64,000 nucleotides of DNA from an uncultured Granulosicoccus sp. GTDB lineage: Bacteria; Pseudomonadota; Gammaproteobacteria; Granulosicoccales; Granulosicoccaceae. Under the pieces are notes generated by a model. The model did no database searches, was not told the origin of the DNA, and saw nothing but the letters and a program-made list of their open reading frames with translations. Positions 42,433-50,768 of the stretch are shown one piece after another. Each line of letters opens with the position of its first letter. Position 1 is the first letter of the stretch. Location: NCBI GenBank assembly GCA_947495035.1, contig CANLXI010000017.1, positions 89,454 through 153,453 of the forward strand, read 5' to 3'. The position numbers and the translations under genes were made by a program.

Positions 42433-44871
42433 TTATGGCAAGGCCGACACTCGCAGTGCGCTCAATCGTTTTGCCAGTGAGCGTTCGCTCTCGAGCGTTT
42501 TCTTGGCATCACTGAACAGACTTGGCTGCTTGCGTAGTTCCAATACGTAAGGGCTTCCCTGTCGGCGGGTGCGGTGGGAAATGGGGAGGCCGAGACCATC
42601 AATCACGCCGTGGAGGTGCCTGCGGCGGTTCTTGGCCAGCGGCAAGCTGACTGTCTGCGAAGGGCTTTTCAGGAATTCGGTCAGTGTTGCGCAGTCAGCG
42701 CAAGAACAGTTCGTCTCTGTTGTCATGCGCCAATCGCCAGGAAGCCGCTTGGCGTTCTCGATGCGATGCTCAATCAGTTTCTGCGTTCCCAGATACAGGG
42801 AGCGAAGCACGTCTGATACGGCTTTGTCGTGTTGATGGTCCAGGGCGGCTTGCAGCGTGCTCACCAGCACATCGCTCGAGTAGCCTTCGATCATCTCGTC
42901 GAGCGTTCTGAACAATCGCAGCCAGTGTGCATCGCTGTTCAGTTCAGCCAGAGCGTGGATCATGTACTGTAGTTCTCGTTGTTCACGTCTTGCGTTTCGT
43001 GCCTGTTCCATTGGTGAACGTGATGCATGCTGGCTTGCATGTTCCTCATGCAAGAGATGCAGCAGGCGATCGACCACGGCGCAGGGTAATTTCTGCGAAG
43101 GGAAATGATCAGCTGCGTTGCAGCTGCGAACGAAGTGGCTCAAAGGCTTGAGCCAATCAAGGCGATAGAGATCTGCCCTTTCACTGAAAAAGCGTCTGGC
43201 GCCCGGATTCGAATGAGGATTCTTGCGAGCGGTGCCACGCCCGGAGGTCACGTCATCGGCAAGCCATCGATCAAACAACGAGAGACAGAAGTCTTCGCCA
43301 TGTACACTGCCGCATGCCATCAACGCGGGGATGGTCTTTGCACCCACTGCGCTGATCGATAGTGAGTGCAGCAGATCAAGAGCCGTTTCCTTCGATGGCA
43401 ACAGAGAGGCGAGTGCCAGTATATCCGGTACGTCTTTTCCCTCTTTGTGACGATGGTTCGCCGGCCAGACGGTGAGAAGGGAAGCAACGGCGGCATTCAA
43501 TTGGTGTGGATCGAGTGCGTCAGCATCGCGCAGCAGTTCGCGTACGACAACTGCCCCACCATCGTTGGTGCCTGCCAGAATTCTGTAGCGTTCGGAAGCT
43601 GGCCAGAGAATGATGGCAGCACGGCGATATTCCCGTTCCAGTGTATCGCCGTAATTCCCCATGTACCCCTCGTATTCCTCGAATGTCGGGGGATGCTGGT
43701 CGAGGCCGACGTTCCAGCAGAGTTCCTTTTCATACGCTGTCAGTTCCGGCAGCTTGACCTTGTTGCCGGAGGAGTCTCGCCAGTGCCTGAGAACCGCATG
43801 GCAATCGATGATTTCATGAATGTCATAGTCAGTGGGTGATCGGTCATCATCGGCATCGTCGTCATCCCAATCGTCGTAATAGTGATTCCGCGGATTCGTG
43901 GGAAAGGCGCTGGCGATTTCCGTCACGTTGACCAGTGACAGGTGAGCCTGAAGATCCAGTCGTGACGCTGCTGCCAGCAGTGACTGCGCTCGCTGACTGT
44001 CCTTGCCTTTGAGGTGGTTCCAGTTCAGGCTGCGCTGACTGTAGGCATGATCGAGCAGGTAGACCAGTTTCCTGTCGGAACCCGAGCGCCAAGTGTTTTC
44101 CTTGAAGCGCGACTTGTCGAAGTAGGCCTGCAAAGCCTCTTCAATGTGTGGGTTTGCAGCGTCAGGGAAGGCGGTACGCGGGGCCGATGCCTTGAAATGC
44201 AAGGTATGGCTCAACACCACGCGGTAGCCCTCGGTGACGGGTCGCACTTCGTGCTCACAATCAGCGTAGAAGGCATACAGAGAAAGTTTGGGTGAGGTGC
44301 TTTCGCGAGTGATGAATCGACGGGATTCTCCCTCGTGGGTCACGATCAGTGAGCCTCCCTTGTGTGATGTGGGAAGCGCCACGACCAGGGTACCGATCAT
44401 GTCATCAGCGCGCTCGGTATCACGATGCGGCTTGAAGAACTGGCCTGGCCCGTAGATCAGCAATTTGTCTACCTTGGCCGTGAGTCTGCCCTCGGGTAAG
44501 CCGAGTTGCGTACGCATCTCTTCCAGCGCGGGTTTCAAGGTGCGATTCCAGTCACGAGCCTGCCAGGCGAGTCGTCGACGAGGAATCTCGCCGACGTCGC
44601 GCACACGTTTGTCGTGCAGTGTTTCTCGCCCTTTGCCAAAGGGGGCGGGTGTCGCCAGCGCGGTGAGCTTGCGCGCACTCGCTTTGGAGAGGGGGAGTCT
44701 TAACGGCTTGCCGCCATCGACTGACAATGCCAGCGTTGTGATGGGGAGCGAACTGCGACAGGCGAAGCTGCCGGGCTGGCTGCTCGAAGAGCTCTTCTTG
44801 TGCAAGGGCGGAACAGAGGGATTTTCGAGCGCATCGGTCAGGCGTGACAACAGGATAGTGGATTCAGACAT
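42433..44871 (-). CDS. Large 2OG-Fe(II) oxygenase with long unknown C-terminal region
   Basis: An 812-residue protein. Residues about 125-240 form a prolyl-4-hydroxylase-like 2OG-Fe(II) dioxygenase domain: His-x-Asp in FKPHRDTER, the distal His in CEHEVRPV and the 2-oxoglutarate Arg in GYRVVL. The remaining about 570 residues have no domain I recognise. They are alpha-helical and rich in Leu, His and Arg, with clusters DDWDDDDADDD near residue 340 and three closely spaced Cys (NCSCADC) near 740 that could bind metal. The gene stands alone. Confidence 0.8.
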   Translation of the reverse strand: MSESTILLSRLTDALENPSVPPLHKKSSSSSQPGSFACRSSLPITTLALSVDGGKPLRLPLSKASARKLTALATPAPFGKGRETLHDKRVRDVGEIPRRRLAWQARDWNRTLKPALEEMRTQLGLPEGRLTAKVDKLLIYGPGQFFKPHRDTERADDMIGTLVVALPTSHKGGSLIVTHEGESRRFITRESTSPKLSLYAFYADCEHEVRPVTEGYRVVLSHTLHFKASAPRTAFPDAANPHIEEALQAYFDKSRFKENTWRSGSDRKLVYLLDHAYSQRSLNWNHLKGKDSQRAQSLLAAASRLDLQAHLSLVNVTEIASAFPTNPRNHYYDDWDDDDADDDRSPTDYDIHEIIDCHAVLRHWRDSSGNKVKLPELTAYEKELCWNVGLDQHPPTFEEYEGYMGNYGDTLEREYRRAAIILWPASERYRILAGTNDGGAVVVRELLRDADALDPHQLNAAVASLLTVWPANHRHKEGKDVPDILALASLLPSKETALDLLHSLSISAVGAKTIPALMACGSVHGEDFCLSLFDRWLADDVTSGRGTARKNPHSNPGARRFFSERADLYRLDWLKPLSHFVRSCNAADHFPSQKLPCAVVDRLLHLLHEEHASQHASRSPMEQARNARREQRELQYMIHALAELNSDAHWLRLFRTLDEMIEGYSSDVLVSTLQAALDHQHDKAVSDVLRSLYLGTQKLIEHRIENAKRLPGDWRMTTETNCSCADCATLTEFLKSPSQTVSLPLAKNRRRHLHGVIDGLGLPISHRTRRQGSPYVLELRKQPSLFSDAKKTLESERSLAKRLSALRVSALP

Positions 44872-45453
44872 CGGAAGTTATCCAGACAGGTGTTTCAGTC
44901 AGTGCTGGGACTCTGTTTATCACTTTTTCCTGTCTGAGTCTGCCTACCGTGCCACCCTGCCATGCAGGGAATCGGTTGAACGCGATGGTTACGGGCTTGC
45001 TATGGTGGCGTGAATCGTGACAGGGAGTTGTATTGAGGGTCTGAACAGATGACCGTCGTGTTTCCGAGGCCTGGTCTATCCTGATTCGATTTTACTGCTG
45101 CAGGGCTCGGGGAACCCGTTAGCATGGCAGCTGGCAGCAGTTGCCGGTTGAAATGGATGTGCTGCTCCAATCAGCGTCTGATGTCAGGAATTACCGCTGA
45201 GATTGTTATTGTTACCGGCCCTTCACACCAGCTGTGTGCGATGCTTTCAGTCAAGGATGAGTCTCGCAGAAGACATCGGGACAGGTCGGAGAAAACGCCG
45301 CCACCAGGGATACGGATCGATAGACGCGATCATTGCGGATTATTGGACGGTCGGTAGCGGTCTCTCCGACCCGCCCGAATTCTGAGGATTGACGTGATCT
45401 GGAACGCACTGGGCATACCGGATAGTCCGCGCACCTTTCGGTTGCGACCATTG

Positions 45454-45478
45454 AACGTGTAACTCGCACTTACACGTT
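45454..45478. repeat. Perfect 9-bp inverted repeat
   Basis: AACGTGTAA and TTACACGTT separated by 7 bp, inside a gene-free stretch. It could be a dimeric regulator site without an obvious target gene, or a leftover from a mobile-element end. Confidence 0.5.
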
Positions 45479-45649
45479 GCTGCGTGGTTCGGTTTTCTGC
45501 AGAAATTACCCGCGCTGAGAAAGGAATTGTCCAGCCATCGAATTGCATCCTTGTCGATCGCATGAACCGTTCGAACCCGCATTCCGGCTTTTCGCGCTGG
45601 AGGCAGGAACTGCGTTCAATCAGCTGATTGTCATGATGCTCAAGACGAC

Positions 45650-45674
45650 AGCGCCTGCAAAACTCACAGGCGCT
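45650..45674 (-). terminator. Hairpin downstream of the amidohydrolase gene
   Basis: A perfect 8-bp stem AGCGCCTG/CAGGCGCT with a 9-nt loop, about 65 bp after the stop of the minus-strand amidohydrolase gene. There is no clear U-run, so it is a weak terminator or 3' stabiliser. Confidence 0.45.
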
Positions 45675-45738
45675 TGTCGTCAGCTGCGCTACAGGCCCGG
45701 TGTCACTTGGTTGTCCGAGCCTGATTTCGCGTTGGCGA

Positions 45739-47466
45739 TTACTCCAGTTCGTAAACGGTTTCACCGCCCAGAATGGTTTGCTCGACCACGATATCCTTGA
45801 TCGTGGCAGGATCCACGGTGAGGGGGTCTTCTGACAAGACGACGAGATCTGCCAGTTTTCCGACTTCAATACTGCCTTTCTTGTCCTCTTCGAAGTTGGA
45901 ATACGCGGCATGGATGGTGGTCGCCTTCAACGCTTCCAGCGGCGTGATGGCCTGTTCGGCACCAATCACACTGTCACTTGTGGAGGTCCGGTTTACCGCC
46001 GACCAGATCAGGCGCATGGGTTCCATCGGTACCACTGGTGTGTCGGTGTGAATCGTATAGGGCATGGCACGTGCCAGTGATGATTGAGTCGGGCTCATGC
46101 GAAAAGCTCGCTCAGGTCCCATGAAGATATCGCGGTGGCGATCGCCCCAGTAGTAGGTATGCAGAACGAAGTACGACGGAATGACGCCCAGGGCTTGCAT
46201 GTCATCCAGCTGATCTTCTCGCGCCATTTGCGAATGAATGACCACATGGCGAGTATCTTCGCGAGGGTTGGTCTCCTGTGCCTGGCGAATTCCGTAGAGG
46301 ATATCGTCAATGGCAGCATCCCCGTTGCCGTGAATGATGGCCTGACGGCCGGCATCGTGTATTTCCTTTATCCTGGCAGCCAGTGCCTCGCGCTCGTAAC
46401 GCGGGAACCCGACATAGTCATCGGGCTGATCTTCGGGAGTGACGTAGTAGGGCTGCGACAGATACCCGGTATAGCCTTGAATGGAACCGTCGGCAAAATC
46501 CTTGACACCACCAATGGTGATTCTGTCAGACGTGAATTCCATGGCCTCGACGGCATCCACGGCGTCGAGTGTTGGCCAGATGTTGACTCGGATGGGCAGC
46601 CCTTCGCTGCTGGAGGCAACGAGGTCTATCAGGCCGGCAAAAGCGGCGGGTGCGGCACCGTCGTTGGCCGTTGTCACTCCCTGTGAGGAATAGGTGGCAG
46701 CCGCGCTTCGGATGGCTTGAGTGAGTTCTGCCGCCGTGTTTGCCGGAATCAGTCCGGATACCTGGGTCATGGCTGAAGGTTCTTCGAGTACGCCATTGGG
46801 TTCCCCGTTTTCATCAAACCTGATGACACCACCTTCCGGTTGCGGCGTTTCGGATGTGATGCCGGCCATCTCCAGCGCCAGGCTGTTGGCCACTGCCAGG
46901 TGACCCGAGGTATGGGTGATCAGAATCGGGTGTGTGGTGGAGACTCTGTCAAGGTCCTCACGCGTGGGGTGTCGCAATTCTGCCAGCAGGGTATCGTCAT
47001 AACCAAAGCCCTGTATCCAGTTGCCTTCCTCAATGTTTTCTGCTGCTGCGGTGAGCTTGGCAACCAGTTGCCCTATGCTTTCGACGTCACCAATGGGAGG
47101 GCTGTTCAGATTGACATTGAACAACTCGATGATGCCGGCATAAACGAAGTGACTGTGGGCATCGTAGATGCCGGGAATCATGGTCTTGCCTTCGAGGTCA
47201 ATGACCGATGCGTCTGCATCTAGGTCGGTGCGAAGATCCTGCTCGGTTCCCACAGCGGTAATGGTGTCACCCGTGACAATGACGGCGTCCGCAATCGTGT
47301 CCTGCTCATCGAGTGTCAGGATGTTGGCATTCATGTACAGCGTACTGGGCTCCTCGTTATCTCCTGTCGAGTTGTCATTGTCATCATCCGAACTGCAAGC
47401 TGACAGAACCAGCAGCACTGATGCCAGGCTTGCAGTCAATGTGATTCCCGATAATCTTGTTTTCAT
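45739..47466 (-). CDS. Amidohydrolase-family lipoprotein (YtcJ-like)
   Basis: A 575-residue metal-dependent hydrolase of the amidohydrolase_3/YtcJ group. After the lipobox VLSAC and an acidic linker (SDDDNDNSTGDNEEP) come the metal-binding DAHSHF, THTSGHLAVANSLAL, IHGNGDAAID and the final Asp in HTDTPV. Start set at Met 47466, directly before the signal peptide. Most YtcJ proteins are cytosolic or secreted; a lipid-anchored form places the activity at the cell surface or periplasm. The substrate is unknown. Confidence 0.88.
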   Translation of the reverse strand: MKTRLSGITLTASLASVLLVLSACSSDDDNDNSTGDNEEPSTLYMNANILTLDEQDTIADAVIVTGDTITAVGTEQDLRTDLDADASVIDLEGKTMIPGIYDAHSHFVYAGIIELFNVNLNSPPIGDVESIGQLVAKLTAAAENIEEGNWIQGFGYDDTLLAELRHPTREDLDRVSTTHPILITHTSGHLAVANSLALEMAGITSETPQPEGGVIRFDENGEPNGVLEEPSAMTQVSGLIPANTAAELTQAIRSAAATYSSQGVTTANDGAAPAAFAGLIDLVASSSEGLPIRVNIWPTLDAVDAVEAMEFTSDRITIGGVKDFADGSIQGYTGYLSQPYYVTPEDQPDDYVGFPRYEREALAARIKEIHDAGRQAIIHGNGDAAIDDILYGIRQAQETNPREDTRHVVIHSQMAREDQLDDMQALGVIPSYFVLHTYYWGDRHRDIFMGPERAFRMSPTQSSLARAMPYTIHTDTPVVPMEPMRLIWSAVNRTSTSDSVIGAEQAITPLEALKATTIHAAYSNFEEDKKGSIEVGKLADLVVLSEDPLTVDPATIKDIVVEQTILGGETVYELE

Positions 47467-47759
47467 GCAGAGTTCCCTTGTTTGCTGACATGTAACCCGT
47501 AACATATAATGAAATTTTGACGACGTACAAGGGTAAATTCTTCAATTCGTCGTGACGCTGAATGTTGCGGACAGGGCCTTGGAATGCAGTCAGGCATGAC
47601 GGGATTTCACTGTCGGAGAAGGCTCATGCCAGGTAGATGTCGCGCAGGCTGCGGCTTGCGGAGTCAACCATGGAATGTGTGCTGAAGTCCTGGCGCCGGA
47701 AACCAGGGAAAAAGTCCTGCAAACACACCGGCCTGGCACTAACAAAAGGTTCGTTCTGG
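47467..47759. other. Gap with possible trace of a coding fragment
   Basis: On the minus strand about 47625-47690 reads FSTHSMVDSASRSLRDIYLA before a stop, which vaguely recalls the VD-S-R-LR-IYL pattern of family 3 glycosidases. This is too short to assign. Otherwise only the upstream region of the amidohydrolase gene. Confidence 0.2.
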
Positions 47760-48163
47760 TCAGGTCACCGCTGCTCGATAACTGGCAAACACATCACTCG
47801 GTAGCGGATATTGCAGTTTCCAGGTGATCTGCATGGGCCGCTCTGATTGATGGTCGTCATAGCAGGCCTTGCCGACGCAGAAGTACGGCATGGTATGGCC
47901 ATTGGGCTGCTTCTTCGCTGAGCGGATGAACAAGACGATGTGGCGATGAAAGCTGCCAGGATCTCTTCGCGGGTGTCGCTGGCGTGTACCTGTAGAGGGA
48001 CGGGGTGCAGTAGCCCGAGTAGGCGGTGCAGGTGGGTGATTTGCGACTGGAACAGATCGAGTACGGATATCAGCTCGTGTCGCAGGCCCTCGCGTTGCCA
48101 GAAGATCACCGATGCCTGGTCGAGGTTCTCATGGTGGTTTCTCTTCGGACTGAGAACAGACAA
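47760..48163 (-). pseudogene. Frameshifted C-terminal remnant of a DUF3427-type helicase
   Basis: The 5' part reads EGLRHELISVLDLFQSQ, then PVPLQVHASDTREEILAAF. Near 47944 the frame shifts, and the alternative frame continues RHIVLFIRSAKKQPNGHTMP, then ERPMQITWKLQYPLPSDVF to a stop at 47760. That order matches the C-terminal DUF3427 domain of large superfamily II helicases. The helicase motor is absent. It is a broken 3' end only, about 130 codons. Confidence 0.7.
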
Positions 48164-48209
48164 AGCCGCTCCTGAGGCGCCAGGAGCGGTCTGTCGAACC
48201 TTGCTCGGT

Positions 48210-50003
48210 CTATCTTGCCGTCAGAGAAATCAGCGCGAAATTCCCGGAGCGATTTCCACCGGCATCGATGGCGACGACTCGATACTCGTAGTCTTCCCCA
48301 CTGCTGAGGGTGTCGTCGAAAAAGCTGACACCATCTGTCAAGGCAATGAGCTCACCATTGCGTTCTATCTCATAGCTCAAACCGAAGATATCCGGTCTGT
48401 CCCAGAATATCTCTGCGGCAGTGGACGAGTACACATCGGCTCGAATTCCCGTCGGGAACTCGCTGCCGGACGATCCATCACCGCCAGTCACAAAGCTGGT
48501 TTCTTCTGTCGAAATGATCTCACCGTCAGCATTCACCACACTCACGGTATAAGTGTAGATGTCGCCTGGAAGCAGATCATCGTCAAACACACTCAAGGCA
48601 TCCAGTACACCGACGAGCTCACCGTTACGAGTGACTTCGTAGAGCACGTTTCCGCCATCAGTGATGCGATCCCAGAACACCTCGCCGGCAGTATCCGAAT
48701 AAACGGCATTGCGAAGATTCAAGGCCGATGTCGGTTCGCTTGAATCCTCGTCTTCGGCTGTGAGTGTCATGTCGTCGAACCGAACGTCACCACTGCTGCC
48801 GTGCAATCCGTACAGATAAACAGGCAGTGGGTCGGCACCTGTGGTGAAGGTTACCGATACCGCTGTCCAGTCACTGGTATCAAAGGCCTGAAGCACATCT
48901 ACTTCACCCTCGGCCGTATCTTCAATTCCCTCTGTTCCCTTGGCGCCAAGAGCACCTTCGCCCTTGACGTAGGCGGAGAATTCATAAGTCGTGTCTGGCA
49001 AAACCTCAACGCGCTGGTAAATACGGCCCGGTGCGTCACCGACCTTTGCAGAGCCTTCACCCGTGTAGACATCGCCAGAGGCGCTAACCGGTTCTTGCTG
49101 TATCCAGTCGTTCAACGAATCTTCGAAATCACCATTGAGAAGCTCGGCATTGGCCTCGGGAGGGGGCAACTCGTAGTCCGGATCCTCTATGCGTTCATAC
49201 GATACATTGGTGAGTATCACCGATGATTCGTAGATACCCAGAAATTCATAGCACTCGGGAAAATCAAGTGGTGGCGACAGTGCACTGCACTTGTCGCCAC
49301 CGTAAGGGTGGTCGGTATCCGTGGTGACCTGGGATTGCAGATAGTTGCCGAACTTCAGGTAGTCCGTCGGTGTCTGTTCGACTTCGCGCGTAACCGATAG
49401 ATCGTCGACCGTGACGGTGACCGTTCCATAGTTGTTCTCGACACTGACATCGAACGTGTCACCTGCGACAAACGTACCGAAGTGAAAAACGTCTTCTCCG
49501 AAATCGGGGAGCCCCTTTGTTCGCAGTCGCACGTACAGGTCGAATATGCCGTTCTTGCCAACGCTATCACCCACGGGGTTTCCGTCACCATCCACAAACG
49601 CTTCCGTTGAGTCGGCATAGTAGAGTTTCATCAGCGTCGGGTCGTCACCATGGTACTGAGTGATGATCGACTTGGCGCCATCGGACATGCTCACTGTGTA
49701 TGTGGCCTGAAACAGCTCATAGCTTGCTGCCATTGGCAAGCGCTCAGACTGTTTGATCTTGTATTCGTGTCGCCAACCGTTGCCGTTTGCTGTGGCAACC
49801 TGCGCTTCCAGGGGAAGAAACTGCAAGCTGGTTTCATTGATCAGAGGGTCTGGCGTTTCTCCTTCCAGCTCCCAGATTGAACCGTCGGTTATGTAGGCAG
49901 GTATGGCCGCATCCTGAGCGAGAGCGGGAATGGTATGGAGCAAGCTGCAAAAGAGCGTGGGCAGCAGGAGCTTTACCGAGGTTCCCTTTCGGTCAAATAT
50001 CAT
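48210..50003 (-). CDS. Secreted multidomain polysaccharide lyase-like protein
   Basis: A 597-residue exported protein; signal peptide KLLLPTLFCSLLHTIPALAQ. Residues about 25-245 look like a concanavalin-type jelly roll of the alginate lyase (PL7) kind, with a Q-x-H element (QYHGD) and a YLKFGNYLQSQ strand like the family's YFKAGxYxQ. Residues about 285-425 form a carbohydrate-binding-type domain (LLNGDFEDSLNDW start). Two fibronectin-III-like repeats follow, each with EVFWDR/EIFWDR and a YEV-RNGELV strand. The start at 50003 directly precedes the signal peptide. It probably degrades or binds an algal polysaccharide; enzyme identity is tentative. Confidence 0.7.
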   Translation of the reverse strand: MIFDRKGTSVKLLLPTLFCSLLHTIPALAQDAAIPAYITDGSIWELEGETPDPLINETSLQFLPLEAQVATANGNGWRHEYKIKQSERLPMAASYELFQATYTVSMSDGAKSIITQYHGDDPTLMKLYYADSTEAFVDGDGNPVGDSVGKNGIFDLYVRLRTKGLPDFGEDVFHFGTFVAGDTFDVSVENNYGTVTVTVDDLSVTREVEQTPTDYLKFGNYLQSQVTTDTDHPYGGDKCSALSPPLDFPECYEFLGIYESSVILTNVSYERIEDPDYELPPPEANAELLNGDFEDSLNDWIQQEPVSASGDVYTGEGSAKVGDAPGRIYQRVEVLPDTTYEFSAYVKGEGALGAKGTEGIEDTAEGEVDVLQAFDTSDWTAVSVTFTTGADPLPVYLYGLHGSSGDVRFDDMTLTAEDEDSSEPTSALNLRNAVYSDTAGEVFWDRITDGGNVLYEVTRNGELVGVLDALSVFDDDLLPGDIYTYTVSVVNADGEIISTEETSFVTGGDGSSGSEFPTGIRADVYSSTAAEIFWDRPDIFGLSYEIERNGELIALTDGVSFFDDTLSSGEDYEYRVVAIDAGGNRSGNFALISLTAR

Positions 50004-50371
50004 GGCAGTACGAATTTCGTGCCTTTCATGTAAATGAAAGTTCATTTTCCACCTTCAGTAGTTTTCAGGCAGCTTGTACTCATTGGTAACTGGCACAGTC
50101 TGGTGCAAATCCGACCTGGCTCCCGTCGTTGGTCAGGGTGGGAGTATTCCTTGCCTGGACCTCTTTACGGTGATCAAGTGAGTCATGCCTTGTGAATGAG
50201 CCGGAAATATCAGTGAATCCGCTACCTGGTGATGAGAGATTTGTAATCGCCTTGTTTTGGTCTGAACTACAACTGGTATGGTAGATATGGCCATCAGATA
50301 TGTCAATTAATTTTGTGATGTATTTCACATTTGTATGGAATGAATGGCATCGACTGGCATCGGAAAGTTTT
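50004..50371. other. Upstream region of the lyase-like gene
   Basis: About 370 bp without a convincing gene; AT content rises around 50270-50345. It leads into the 9-bp minisatellite. Confidence 0.35.
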
Positions 50372-50515
50372 GACGGCTTCGACGGCTTCGACGGCTTCGA
50401 CGGCTTCAACGGCTTCAACGGCTTCAACGGCTTCAACGGCTTCAACGGCTTCAACGGCTTCAACGGCTTCAACGGCTTCGACGGCTTCGACGGCCTCGAC
50501 GGCCTCGACGGCTTC
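50372..50515. repeat. 9-bp minisatellite, 16 units
   Basis: Sixteen head-to-tail units of (G/A)ACGGCTTC: four GACGGCTTC, eight AACGGCTTC, then four of the G type, two of which have T to C (GACGGCCTC). All six frames stay open (for example Gly-Phe-Asn/Asp repeats on plus, Glu-Ala-Val or Lys-Pro-Leu repeats on minus) because the unit is three codons. There is no ribosome site or flanking domain that would mark a real protein. Confidence 0.9.
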
Positions 50516-50603
50516 AGGCGGGAGTTCCATCAGTTGGCAAGCTCGACTGCAGCAGTTTGCGCAGTGGCCACGTTGTGTCTCTTGCTCGAAGAGGCACGGC
50601 TAG

Positions 50604-50735
50604 CTAACCGTTATCCACAAATCCTGTGGATAAGCGTGTGGATGAACCTGGTATATATGCTTGCAGCGGCGTTGGAGTCATGCTCTCGTTATTCTGTGCA
50701 AAAGTTGTGCACCCGAGGGCCAGTGATTTTCTGCT
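50604..50735. repeat. Dispersed DnaA-box repeat, copy 2
   Basis: Contains TTATCCACA (50611-50619), inverted TGTGGATAA (50625-50633) and the third box TGTGGATGA at identical spacing to copy 1. The first 30 bp are identical to copy 1; the rest differs at about 16 positions plus one inserted base. It lies 90 bp after the minisatellite and just beyond the 3' end of the NERD-helicase gene. Confidence 0.85.
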
Positions 50736-50768
50736 TCTGATCGTTGCAAGTTCTATCGCCTGCCAACC

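Larger units (their letters stand above)
44872..45738. other. Long gene-free stretch
   Basis: About 870 bp in which no frame on either strand looks like protein: compositions are Arg/Ser/Cys-rich and no ribosome sites precede the starts. It contains a 9-bp inverted repeat at 45454-45478 and a hairpin at 45650-45674. A degenerated gene or an untranslated RNA cannot be excluded. Confidence 0.4.

Noticed and set aside
45330..45911. 193-codon minus-strand frame overlapping the amidohydrolase 3' end
   Set aside because: Arg/Ser/Cys-rich sequence with no ribosome site; overlaps a confidently assigned gene.
47940..48743. 267-codon plus-strand frame
   Set aside because: Antisense of the lyase-like gene and of the helicase remnant; no domain or start signal.
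50080..50740. Protein made of Lys-Pro-Leu, Glu-Ala-Val or Gly-Phe-Asn repeats
   Set aside because: All six frames of the 9-bp repeat are open by arithmetic; there is no ribosome site, signal peptide or non-repeat domain to support translation.
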